Below are positions 52,940-63,803 of a stretch of 64,000 nucleotides of DNA, one piece after another. The notes beneath the pieces are model-generated. The model was not told the DNA's origin. It did not search any database and saw only the letters and a list, made by a program, of their open reading frames with translations. Source of the DNA: Sepiola atlantica (lineage: Eukaryota; Mollusca; Cephalopoda; Sepiida; Sepiolidae); assembly GCA_963556195.1 (NCBI GenBank), contig OY744520.1:1908001-1972000 (forward strand). Direction: 5' to 3'. The translations under genes were made by a program, and so were the position numbers. The stretch's first letter is position 1, and every line of letters begins with the position of its first letter.

Positions 52940-54555
52940 ACCAAACACGCACTACCCCCAAACACTTTTTAAATAATTAAGATATAAACTATTTAATTGT
53001 TAAAAGAATTGTTTAACAGCATTTTTTTAGTTATATTCACTAATACATATTTAAAACGACCCGTGCATACGATAATATGTGTGTGCTTTGTAAAATCATA
53101 AACTATTGAACTTATCATCATGAATTATGGAATATGGAATTTATTTATGCAGCAGGATGAGTTATGTGGGCAAATTATTACTCATTTTTAAACTGTACCA
53201 TACCAGCGAAGAAAGAAAAACATTAAAAGTCAAACTTAATGTTATATTTATAGATTTTGTCACATTCCAAAGGCCAAGATTGTATTTATTTTATGAAACA
53301 TTTTTTCAAAACAATCAGTTTTGGTACAATTATACGATTTCGTTTCGTTCAGTTATGGACCAACCAACATTTATATGTAAATATCGAATATTTCCTCTCT
53401 GAACCCACCAGAAAGATAAAACAGTCCTCAATTGGAAACAATTTTACGTTGCTATGTAACAAAAATATAAGTTCGAAAATCAAAACAAACTCACATCGAA
53501 TTTCTTCCATCTACAGATTCTTTGAGATCACCACCTCGAACAGGCAGCCATATTTTAATTAAAAGCATAGCTAAGAGAAATACTCACAACACAACACTAG
53601 CTCGGACACCTTTCACGAGGGGCTAATATTTACATCTGGCTAAAGGATCATTTCAGTTTATTTGTGTATACTGTAAACAAATCTCATTATACGTAATTAA
53701 AATTGAGAACATTAATTCAAAACATCGGATACGAAAAGAAAGGATAGAACCTAAAATTGATTCACTATTAAAACAAATCTTTCTTTTCCGATGCCGCGTG
53801 CAGGAACCCACAATCGTTTTCCTACTGCTTATGTCATAGGCTCTGCGAACCAAAAGCAGATGTAAGGGACAAAGCTCTTGTCTGAAAACCATGCGTATTG
53901 CCTCTCTTTGTTCAGAATTTAAAATAAATCAGAAGATACCACCGAAGTTAGCCCTTCGTAACCATATGAATATATATTTAATAATAGTATTATACATGTG
54001 ATCCGTTTAGTTATTCCGAACAATTAGGTAACATATTTAATTCCATATCATGGGTAAATAAATATGTTTATCAACCAATATAAAGGCAAGAAAGGCCTGG
54101 AATCACGTGCACCCCCTCCAGTTAATTTTTTCATATCCTTGTTTAAAACTACAATGAATTAACAATGAACGACTATTTAATGATTTATTCAGTACTAGTG
54201 GGCAATGGTTTTGCGTTATTTTGTATTCAGAATACCTTACGGGTTTCTGAACCTGCCAGAACATCCCAACGCAATTACCGGACCTCAACTTTTCTAAATA
54301 TATCTAATACTATATATTAACACATACTACAAATTGGATTGCGTTTTATAAGTCCTTATGTTTAGGACTTCGATCTAAGAGCTAAAAGAACCATCCCTTT
54401 CCCATAAATAAGGCATGTTACCCCAAGATAATTTGGGAGAATACCTACAGTATTTATAGTCTTATATTACCAATTATCCAATCCATCTGATCATTTAAGG
54501 GTGAGAGTAACGAGAAAAAACACGATGCCATCCTATCCTACCCCTGTTTAACTTA
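52940..54555. other. No recognisable gene
   Basis: Frames of 60-101 codons (for example 53257-53562 plus) show no domain. Confidence 0.45.
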
Positions 54556-54582
54556 CCCCACTGACGTATATATATATATAAG

Positions 54583-54683
54583 TCCGTTCATAATTTCCGA
54601 AAGATCCAAGAAATAGCTATGCCCGTTCATAACTTTCCGAACGACCTAATAGAAGCTAATCCGTTTATAACTTTCCGAACGAC

Positions 54684-54686
<3 letters not shown>
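54583..54686 (+). repeat. 39-bp minisatellite, about 2.7 units
   Basis: Units begin CCGTTCATAA at 54583 and 54623 and CCGTTTATAA at 54661. Each has TTTCCGAA and ends CCTAATA(G/T). The last unit continues straight into (TA)n. Confidence 0.92.

Positions 54687-54766
<80 letters not shown>
54687..54766. repeat. (TA)n microsatellite
   Basis: About 78 bases of TA continuing from the minisatellite. Confidence 0.98.
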
Positions 54767-54768
<2 letters not shown>

Positions 54769-55036
54769 AGAGGTAGTTTTCCTGAAGTATTGTGTGTAAT
54801 ATGTATAAAGAGGAGTATTAGAAGGCTATCACAATGCAAGAAATGGAAATATGTCGGCGTTGAGAAGTAAGACAAAAACAAGTGATTTTACTTCATATAT
54901 TTTTTCAAAAATTTTTTTTCTAATAATTTGTTTTCCTATATAGTAAATATTACATTGTACTCAATCTTCTAATACCCCTATAGGCATATAGTGTCCATAG
55001 TAGATGATATTTGTTTTATAGTTCTTAAATTAGCAA

Positions 55037-55246
55037 TTGCATTTTCTGATTTACCTTTATTATTGGTTAGTCTATATTCCGCTAACGAGACAACACACCA
55101 ACATATTGCATTCCATTTCCTATCTCGCACAAAACACCTTCCGCCTAACCTATGCACTTAGATGTAATTCAACCAGTAACTATACGTCTGGGCATACCAT
55201 AGATGACATCATCCCCCACCTCAAGTTCATAAACCCCATATATTAA
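55037..55246 (+). other. Open 69-codon frame before (TA)n, function unknown
   Basis: Reads LTRQHTNILHSISYLAQNTF ... YTSGHTIDDIIPHLKFINP then stop. I do not recognise it. Its position just before a (TA)n tract parallels the Penelope-type fragment at 24748-24944, so it may be a repeat-encoded tail. Confidence 0.25.
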
Positions 55247-55251
55247 GATTG

Positions 55252-55294
<43 letters not shown>
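55252..55294. repeat. (TA)n microsatellite
   Basis: About 40 bases of TA. Confidence 0.96.
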
Positions 55295-55296
<2 letters not shown>

Positions 55297-55517
55297 TAAA
55301 TGTAGTTTTATTAGTCGCTATATTTATATGGCTACATGCTCAGTATTAGATTGAAGACAGAGTAAATAGTATTACTTAATAAAATTCATAAGTTAATCAA
55401 AATCAGGCGTTTTAGATTAGATATATCTATCTAAATATTTATATTGAATAAAAATAATTACGATATGTCACCATCCGCTGTTGATACGATATCTTCACAA
55501 ACACACACAAGCATATA

Positions 55518-55563
55518 CATATATATATTTCTCTCTCTATATATAAACATCTCTCTCTATATA

Positions 55564-55620
<57 letters not shown>
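55518..55620. repeat. TA-rich tract with CTCTCTATA interruptions
   Basis: TATATATTTCTCTCTCTATA units, then uninterrupted TA to 55618. Confidence 0.95.
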
Positions 55621-55624
<4 letters not shown>

Positions 55625-55627
<3 letters not shown>

Positions 55628-55990
55628 AAGATATGTGCTCAACAGCGTATTGTAAAATCTAGTAACTATGTCTCTTTTTGTTCATTTATACCGGGGAAGG
55701 ACCAGAAAGCAAATGCCCACACATAAGACCGAAATATGTGACCTGGAGGCTAGATCCAAAAACATTCATTTGTGTTGACTATATTGTAAATATCTGTTCA
55801 CAGTTCATTCAAGGCTTAAAAACAAAAACGTTACCGACAATTATCTATCATAACAACAGAAAAAAACAATTTTGAAATCGTCCAAAACACCTAGTACGAA
55901 ATAATATGTTACACATGTATTTGTTTATTTATTAGTTTATTTTTTATTTTTCACCTACTTCTGTGCTTATGATTTTTAGTCGATTCATTA
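55625..55990. other. No recognisable gene
   Basis: A 65-codon frame at 55678-55875 has no domain. Confidence 0.45.
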
Positions 55991-55993
55991 CTT

Positions 55994-55996
<3 letters not shown>

Positions 55997-56040
<44 letters not shown>

Positions 56041-56140
56041 GACATATTCCAAACTAATGAACGGATCATTACGAATTTAGGAATATATATTACAGGCAAC
56101 ACGGCGAGTTACATTATTTCTCTTGTAAACTTTAACATTT
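55997..56140 (+). repeat. (TA)n followed by dispersed repeat
   Basis: TA to 56035, then CAAACTAATGAACGGATCATTACGAATT split across 56050-56078 and GGCAACACGGCGAGTTACAT. Relatives at 52845-52935 and 57890-57965. Confidence 0.75.
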
Positions 56141-56339
56141 AGGTTTACTTATTTTCTTTTTAACTCATATGTCACCGCTTATCAAAGCCCAAAGGTCACT
56201 GAAGGATAAGAGTTATTGAGTCTGTCAGGTAAACGCTGAAACATCGAGAAGATTTGTAACTATGGTTGTAACTAGTAAACATTATTTCAGAAGACAGCTT
56301 AAAAAGATTTTGTTTATATTGGACGTGAAAACGACCATG

Positions 56340-57730
56340 TTTTAGTCAGCTGGGAAGCAGCTCAGTAGTACTGTGTTCCACAGACGGGCAGTTTTAGGCA
56401 ATAAACTTTGCTCATGAAAGTTCCGTTTAATTTTAGGTACACACAGAAGGAAAGGGAAATTATTGACAGTGCTTGTAGAGACAGGTTCTTGGAAATATTT
56501 TACAGGGAGTAACTGTAAAAGTGTATTTACCTCCTGAAATACAAACAATATGCATGGACGTAACAGAAGCAAGCATCAAAGACAGAATATGCTTGTTATC
56601 GCTTTTGTCGCTCGCTGATTAAGAACACGTCAGCGTAAAGCCTAATTTTTATATACAAAATCAATACAAAGGGGGATAACTCCGACTGCCCAGTACAAGA
56701 GTGATAATCCTGTACATTAACCATATATTAGTAGTCAATCAAGCACTTACTATGAAAGTAATGATAGAGTACAGAAATCCCTCTCCTGTCAGAAGGAGGG
56801 TGTAGGGAAGAGAATAGGTCCCTAGATTTCGAAGTCTGTTTTGTACTTTGTCAAGGCAGAAGAGGATACATCTTAGGACGTATTTGACTTGTATACATGT
56901 AGATGATTGTGTCAGGAGTGATACACCCTTTGGAGCATAAGAATAATTTGACCATTTTTCCAGCGACATTAGCAACAGATTTGATGTACGCCTTTAACAT
57001 GAAGTTGTCAGTAAAGATCAGTTCCGGAAGCTTATCGAAGCAGGGAGCTTCCTCAAGGAGAGAGACATTTATTTCAATTGGGACAAAGTTAATATAAGAG
57101 CGTTGATGATGAATGGGGAGAAGTTTTAGTATTTAAAGTAACCAATGACCGTTTTCCACCATTGCACCCGGTGGAAAGAAGGAGCAAGACATATCTTGAT
57201 CATTAATACTCTATGAAGTGTTGCCATAGATGGTTGTGCCATCTGCCTAAATGTCGACGAATTATCTGGGAATGTAATTTAGGAAATCATTGATGGGGAT
57301 CTGGAAGAGTATTAGACCGAGAATGGAGCCTTTAGGCACGCGATCGTTAATGCAATGTGCTTCAGACTTCTGTATATCATCGACTACATATGAAGCTATA
57401 AGATAGACACTTATTTGATAGTTTGAAGGAAATTTACAGATATTCCATAGCTAGAAAGGTTGGGAAATAGACATTTATGCCAAACCCTATCATCAATAGA
57501 TTCATTGATCCTTTGTGATATAACAGTCACCCCATCAACTATTGATCTTGTAGAGTGAAAATCATATTGTTTGTTACTGAGTAAGCTGCTTTTGATGAGG
57601 TAATTGTCAATTCGATTTATAACTGATTCAAGCAACTTATTCATGACGCACAGGATACTGATTGATTTGTCTGTACTGAGATAGAGAAGGCCGTTTTCCA
57701 GTTCTTTTTAAAAACTACTTTAGACATTTT
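56340..57730 (-). pseudogene. Decayed jockey-type LINE, RT to 3' end
   Basis: The minus-strand order is consistent. An RT segment (57411-57644) reads MNKLLESVINRIDNYL, LLSNKQYDFHSTRS and DRVWHKCLFPNLSSYGI. Then, in shifted frames near 57270-57340, PKGSILGLILFQIPINDF is followed by a degenerate motif C (ADGTTIYGNTS where ADD is expected). Then come KAYIKSVANVAGKMVKLF, TPDTIIYMYTSQIRPKM, a readable DKVQNRLRNLG and, at 56350-56430, LPKTARLWNTVLLSCFP. The segment at 34560-34850 is related to its 3' end. Confidence 0.75.
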
Positions 57731-57826
57731 CCAACGCGTTGGAAAACATTTATTCTTTAATATAGGTTTGTAAGCACTATGATCGGAATGTTGTTATTAC
57801 TAGGGTGCATGCATATAAAGTAAGGC

Positions 57827-57872
<46 letters not shown>

Positions 57873-57965
57873 TTATACATTATAAACTCATAAACTAATA
57901 AACCAATCATTATGAATTTTGGAACTCAGCTGCTAGGTATAAGGGTGGGTAATATTGGCTATATT
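57827..57965 (+). repeat. (TA)n followed by dispersed repeat
   Basis: TA to 57869, then AAACTAATAAACCAATCATT and ATGAATTTTGGAACTC, similar to 56050-56085, which also follows (TA)n. Confidence 0.7.
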
Positions 57966-58127
57966 TCTTTAATTTAGTTTTATACAAAGGTGACAAAAAC
58001 GATTGGAAGCCATCCGTGAAAATTTAGATACTCAAATGCCAGTTTCGTTGGGGTATTTTATAAGGTTCTAGGTGGCATAATATGTAAACACCCTTCTATG
58101 TGCAAATTCTTCTTTTCAGATTTAATC

Positions 58128-58440
58128 ACTATACTAATGAATGTCTAAAATTTATGGCTTAAGCTTAATTGGTCTTAATAAAAATATGAAATTAGTGTCT
58201 AATGAGACATTAATTTCAATTTCTTATTAAGATTAATTAAGCTTAAGCCTTAAATTTTAGACATTTATTAGTATCAAAATTATGTACTGAATTTTGATAA
58301 AAATTGGAATACGGATTCTAGACAAAAGGTTCACTATCATTATATATTGATTTTTAACTTTCATAAGGTAACATAAAAGTAGCGTGAAGCTGTTCTGTTT
58401 GGGGAATTTATTTTACCTGGGGCTGGTATTTTTCTAGTAT
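58128..58440 (-). repeat. Long palindrome and MITE-like repeat, copy 2
   Basis: 58140-58202 and 58206-58268 are near-perfect reverse complements (AATGTCTAAAATTTATGGCT against AGCCTTAAATTTTAGACATT), with almost no loop. The right flank to 58440 matches 42362-42520 in reverse complement. Confidence 0.88.
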
Positions 58441-58444
58441 ATAG

Positions 58445-59520
58445 AAATGGATGAATGTGAAAGCCTTTTCATTTATCCAAACTATATTTATATAAACATA
58501 TTAGGTTGGCTTAATTCAATGGTACAACAAAATATTTAAAAATACACTATATGTATACTGACAAAAACATTATGAAACAAAATCAAAGCTATACTTCACT
58601 TGCATATTTATTTTTAAACAGTGTCTAATAAATTTATATTCTGTAGTATCTATTTATAATTTGATTCTACTATTTGTTCATATATACGCAATTATTATCT
58701 TTATATTAACATTATTATTATCAGTAGTAATATTAATTAAAGCGATTACATGCAAAAAGATTAACACCTAAAACGATAACTTCCGTTTGATTATTTTGAT
58801 TTAACGGTTACTTTTACGCACGCAAACATTTACTCAAAACAATAACTTAGATTATTTGGAATAGTTTCTTAAAAAAGTTTGCATAAAACATAGTGAATAA
58901 TACACGTTTTCTCTTAATAATTAAACACATACGTTTATTATTTTTAAAATTAAATTTGCTGCTGTTGTTGCTGTTGTTAGTAGTAGTTATAGTCGTGGTC
59001 GGGTAGTAGTTATGCTGATGCTGATAATGATGATAGCTATTACATTTCACATGAAAAAGAAGAATGAAAAGCGCCCTACTCACATCTTTCATTAAGTCTT
59101 TCTTTCTGTCTTCACAAATAAAGGCGAAAATCACAAAGTAACCACTTAAAATTATTCAGTAATAGAGAATTGTTAAACTTTACCAATAGCCATCCCACTG
59201 TTTGGTTTATTCATTACATTATATAACCAGTTATTAATGGATAATTAATTTTCATTTTTATGCTTATACAAAATCCAATTCTCTTGAGTAGCGAATAGAC
59301 CATATAAATTAACCTTTTTGTTGTTTCTTTCCTAACTAGTAGCATCAGACTGTGTTCATACACAGTACATTTTCTCAGCATTGGACTATATCAAATAACA
59401 CCATGACAATGATATTTTTGTTATTTTTTCCAAATTACCAAAATGTGAAAAATTATTTCTTTATTTTTTGTAAAGTTACCTACCGATTAAGCAATTGCTG
59501 CCCCGAAGGTGGGTAGTTTT
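58445..59520. other. No recognisable gene
   Basis: AT-rich. A (GTT/GCT)-type trinucleotide stretch lies at 58958-59000, which gives the Asn/Thr-rich frame on the minus strand. Confidence 0.5.
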
Positions 59521-59528
59521 TGCATGGA

Positions 59529-59594
<66 letters not shown>
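59529..59594. repeat. (TA)n microsatellite
   Basis: About 66 bases of TA. Confidence 0.97.
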
Positions 59595-59595
<1 letters not shown>

Positions 59596-59706
59596 TTTAA
59601 GGAAGGAATAATACAATTTATTTTATTTAAAAACCCTTGTCTTGAACAACTAATAACTTCATATATATATAGTAGTTTGTACAATTTTTATTCTCATCTT
59701 TTACTT

Positions 59707-59710
<4 letters not shown>

Positions 59711-59757
<47 letters not shown>
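59711..59757. repeat. (TA)n abutting the 5' LTR
   Basis: TA tract ending four bases before the TG that starts the LTR. Confidence 0.97.
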
Positions 59758-59759
<2 letters not shown>

Positions 59760-59760
59760 A

Positions 59761-59968
59761 TGATAACCACTTTTACGGACTACATGAACTCTTCCGCATT
59801 ACTATAAATAGCGTGAGCAAATGCCTCACGGTCTTGGAAATACCCTAGTCTAATACTTGCAGTTAGACAGACGTTCAACCATGCTGTATTTATATTTTCT
59901 TCTATATACTTTATTTCACTTAATTCCTCGCTCGCATATTCTTTCCAAATCCCTTACCGGTCAATACA
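59761..59968 (+). repeat. 5' LTR
   Basis: Begins TGATAACCAC and ends ...CAATACA two bases before the primer site. It aligns with 63431 onward for about 130 bases; the rest is too diverged to align by eye. Confidence 0.75.
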
Positions 59969-59970
59969 AG

Positions 59971-59981
59971 TGGCGACGACG
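59971..59981 (+). promoter_or_regulatory. Primer-binding site, tRNA-Ser-like
   Basis: TGGCGACGACG is complementary to the 3' end of an animal tRNA-Ser (GCU type, ...CCTCGTCGCCA) in ten of eleven positions. It sits two bases after the putative LTR end. Confidence 0.6.
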
Positions 59982-60459
59982 TACATTTTATTGAAAACCT
60001 TAAAAAAGAACGAACGTAGAGAAACAAACTGTGACATAACCCGACAACCTCCAAAGTTCTAAAATCAGGCTTTATCAGCGCATGAAGAGAGAAAGATCTT
60101 GTAAGTTAGATTTTGTTTTAGCCGAAGTAATTCCCCTTTTTTTGTCTTACGAAGAAACCAACTTATTTCTTTCAAAGAAAAACAGAAAGTCAGTGATTTG
60201 ATTATTTCTATTCATGCACTATGTTAATTTTTTTCAAGACAAGAATACATTATCTCCAAAAAGAGAGAAAAAGTATCACCACCGAAATTATCAACCTTAT
60301 TTTTACTTTTGACAATCGTAAAATCTACTGTTAAGTTAAAAACGTACAAAATGTCGACAATAATGTCTATTAATCTTTTACAACAAATATCACTTTAACA
60401 GTGGAATATAAAAGAAACAAAACTTCTAAAAGCCGTATTCTATAAAGACACATCTAAAC

Positions 60460-61417
60460 ATGGAAGATTCCAAATCAACCATGAAAAAACTCGTTGAATA
60501 CAAAATGCAACAACAACTAAAAAAATGAAGTAAAACAACAAAAAACGTAGAAATATTAAAAAAAAAACTTCTACTGGAAGCAAATGAAAATCTACTGCAA
60601 CGGCAACAAAAAAACGAAGAAAGACAGCAAACGTTTGAAACGTATAACTACTATGTGGAATAGCGACAAAATGGGAAAAACAAAAATGATTTTTTCACAA
60701 AATGCGGTTTAGAGTGCAATTGACAATTTCATTTATCCCCACACTAGAATATAACTTTCGCTTCATATTTCAGAAGGTATGAGGATATATACAAAAGAGA
60801 TTGTGAAAATCGGACAGACTTTAAAAATGTTCGCATACTGCTCCGAAAAATAGGGACCACCGAACGTACCAAATTTGTGGATCATATTTTACTTCATAAA
60901 AACAAGCGACTTGACATTTTCTGAATCGGTAAAACTTTTTACACAATTATTTAGCCATAACACTTCCCTTTTAAAACTAAATGTGGAAGTGCATGTACTT
61001 AATAAGAAAAGACAGTTGAGACTACTCGACTTTCGCGTCAATCGCTAATAAACATTGACGATTTCAAACCAGCTGAAGTTAGAAAGTGAGCAAAATCTAA
61101 CCTTACAAATATTAGCCGAAGACTGCCAGAGATTTGTAAGTGTTAAACAAGATTCTAAAGATATTGAAGAGTATGGCATTGCTCACACAAGAATGAAACG
61201 TCAGCAATCACATTTCAACTCTTCTTCAAAACAAGTCAAATCAAAAGCTGAGATTATTTTCCCGCTGCCACAAAAACAAGTCACCCTAATAAAAACCGGA
61301 AAAATTACCGCCTACAACCTGTTGCCGCTGTGAATTCCTTCATTGGATTATTGATTGCTTATACAGTTTCAAACCTGTCTAACTTGTAATAAAGTAGGGC
61401 ACAAGAGTGCACATTGC
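60460..61417 (+). pseudogene. gag of gypsy element, broken
   Basis: Starts with an ATG giving MEDSKSTMKKLVEYKMQQQL, then stops. Conserved capsid-type text follows in shifted frames: YEDIYKRDCENRTDFKNV, ILLRKIGTTERTKFVDHILL near 60835-60895 and STFASIANKH near 61030. LAEDCQRFVSVKQDSKDIEE lies in an open frame at 61055-61333. A CCHC knuckle CLTCNKVGHKSAHC is encoded at 61376-61417. Gag binds and packages the element RNA. Several stops and shifts. Confidence 0.7.
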
Positions 61418-61499
61418 AGAATAAATTAAGGAAATAAAAGTCTGGTTAAATCCACAAAAACAAACGAACAGGACGGCATAAATATAAAAAAGTACGTAT

Positions 61500-61975
61500 A
61501 GGTAAAAATCCTGAATAAAATTGTCAAGTTACAACTAGACTCTGCTTCAGACGTGTTGATAATCAAACTGCATACATGAAAACAGTTGGATAAACCAACC
61601 ATGCTAAAAACCAAAAAAAGAAGCTAGAACGGTGACTGGTCAGAAAATTAAATTGGTGGGTGAAAATATTACCAACGTTAATGTAAACGGAACCACAAAA
61701 AAATTGAGAATGTTTGTATTTAAAAATACGAACAATTTATGTTGCACACACTGGATGCAACAGTTCAATCCTTGAGGTTTACTAATCAACACGTTTTGCT
61801 AGAAAATATGACAACAAAAACAGATTTGAAAAAACTTCCCGAAGTTTTTTATGGCGGTCTAGGTCGATGCCAAAAGGAAAATATATCAGCAAAATTTGAA
61901 CTCAACGAAAATATTCAAATTGTATTAAAAAACAACAGAATGTGCCTTTCGCTTCGTGATGGAAAAATAAACTGA
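61500..61975 (+). pseudogene. Protease remnant and linker of gypsy pol
   Basis: Near 61520-61560 the frame reads LQLDSASDVLII, a retropepsin active site with D-S-A in place of D-T/S-G. An open stretch at 61739-61975 has DLKKLPEVFYGGLGRCQKEN and ISAKFELNENIQ, the usual linker leading into RT. Confidence 0.65.
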
Positions 61976-62064
61976 TTAGAAACTACCGGCTTTTTATCTA
62001 GTAGAGTATAACCAATGGGCAGCACCTAAACTGTCTATGTAAATAAAAATCAAGACACATCCGC

Positions 62065-62960
62065 GTGTGTGCCGAATTGTCGGCAAGACTAAATGCAGCG
62101 CTCAAAGACTACCATTATCCATGTCAAAACCCAGATGAACTTTTTACAAAACTAAATGGAGGCAATGTCTTCCCAACAATCGATATTAACGATGCTTACC
62201 TCCAAATACCCGTTGACGATAAAAGTTCTAAATTACTATTTATCAACACGCATCGCGGATTATACAACATTGAAAAGCTTGCTTTCGGGGTCAAGATCGC
62301 GTAAGCAGTTTTCAAGAAAGTTATGGATACTATGCTGGACGAACTTGATTTCATGGTCACATATGTAGACGATATTTTAATAAATTGCAAAAATATGGAA
62401 CAACACCGGGAACATGTTCACAAAGTGTTTTCACGAATTCAGAAGAAAAATGCTATTTCTTCTTATAAGAATTAAAATATCTGGGGCATATCATAGATAA
62501 AGACGGTAGAATGTCGGATCCAGAGCGGGTCACTGCAATTAAGGGCATAGCGGCTCCTTAAAGCATCACATCCCTACAGAACTTCCGTGGGATTGGTAAA
62601 TTATTACCAAGCATTCATCCCAAACATAATCACAGTGCTCTGTTGAACTAACCTTAAAGAAAAGATAGGGATTGGGAATGGACACCCGAATGACAGGAGG
62701 CATTCGATAAAACTATTAAAGTTCTAACGAAGGATTGATTCGTCACACACTATAATCCGAACCTAGAAATCATGGTTGCTAGCGACGCAAGTTCGTACGG
62801 AATAGGGGCATGCATTCTTTCATAAAATGGAAGACAGAACTCACAAGCCCATCGCTCATGCATCAAGAATGCTGCTTCCAGCTGAGAAACATTACTCCCA
62901 AATCTTTTCAGTCACTAAATTTCACCGTTACATACATGGAAGATTTTTTACGTTACAAGC
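62065..62960 (+). pseudogene. Reverse transcriptase and RNase H of gypsy element
   Basis: ALKDYHYPCQNPDELFTKLN and GGNVFPTIDINDAYLQIPV (motif A, with the catalytic D in TIDIND) are in frame (62094-62220). THRGLYNIEKLAFGV follows. A stop at 62302 precedes FKKVMDTMLDELDFMVTYV with YVDD at 62364-62375. LKYLGHIIDKDGRMSDPE and a shifted NYYQAFIPNI follow. RNase H is marked by IMVASDASSYGIGACILS near 62772-62825 and KFHRYIHGRFFTLQ near 62920. There are several stops and shifts. Confidence 0.85.
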
Positions 62961-63109
62961 TGCACGTATACGCGGCAAATAGACTGCAAGACAATCTTAC
63001 TCTTAGTACACGGTGATTGATTACCAAGACTGGTTCCGAGACATAGACAACCACTAGAGGATTTCGTGATTGCTTCTCTATCAGCTGATAAGGAAATAAA
63101 CACTATTTT

Positions 63110-63405
63110 GTAAAACACAATAAGGGTACGATAGAAAAAAGAATTGGAAATATAGTTTACATAATCCAAGGCCCTCAGTTCTATCATAAGAGACACGTAA
63201 ATCAAATTAAGAAACGCCTGTCGGATCACACCGACATCACTCCCCAGACAGAAGAAGTTATAGATACCATATACGACACTTTCGACATACAGATACCTCA
63301 AGCTACCCCAGAACAGCGACAATCTAAAAGGAAACGGACGTCACCGGATCTTATCGTTATAAATCCCACCCCCAGAAAAAAAACGTTACTGAAACTCCTG
63401 CGGAG
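63110..63405 (+). pseudogene. Integrase C-terminal tail of gypsy element
   Basis: IEKRIGNIVYIIQGPQFYHK and RHVNQIKKRLSDHTDI match the C-terminal tail of gypsy integrases (V.YLV...G....RHVNQLK.R). An acidic/basic tail PEQRQSKRKRTSPDLIVINP follows. The zinc-binding and DDE core domains that should lie between RNase H and here are missing, leaving only about 150 bases. Confidence 0.7.
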
Positions 63406-63430
63406 GTAATGCTTGAGAGAAAAGGTGTTA

Positions 63431-63640
63431 TGGTACCCAGATTTACGGACTACATGAACTCTTCCGCGTCACTAGTAATACCGAGAGCACATGCCAATCG
63501 GTGTTGGAACTACCACAGTCTAATACTGCCAGTCAGACAGACGTTCAACCACTCTCGCTCTCTTTATATGTGGTTCGATCTATGGTCACTAAAAATTTTA
63601 AGAGAAAATATAATTGTAATGTTTGAACAGATCTTATTTT
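63431..63640 (+). repeat. 3' LTR, diverged
   Basis: Starts TGGTACCCAG after an A/G-rich stretch GAGAGAAAAGGTG (a possible polypurine tract at 63414-63426). Alignment with the 5' LTR is clear to about 63558. Confidence 0.7.
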
Positions 63641-63718
63641 AAACAACACCCAATACTAGTACATAACAACGTATTTATTTTAATGTTTTACTTTGATTGA
63701 TTTTATTTGAATAAATCG

Positions 63719-63803
<85 letters not shown>
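63719..63803 (-). repeat. (ATC)n trinucleotide tract
   Basis: 85 bases of CAT/ATC without interruption, that is (GAT)n on the minus strand, directly after the 3' end of a minus-strand LINE fragment. Confidence 0.97.

Larger units (their letters stand above)
59761..63640 (+). mobile_element. Ty3/gypsy LTR retrotransposon, decayed, integrase core deleted
   Basis: Bounded by LTR-like repeats at 59761 and 63431 that share ACGGACTACATGAACTCTTC and TTAGACAGACGTTCAACCA-type blocks. In order it carries a primer site, gag, a zinc knuckle, a protease remnant, RT, RNase H and the integrase tail. At about 3.9 kb it is shorter than an intact element. The 3' LTR boundary is uncertain. Confidence 0.85.
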
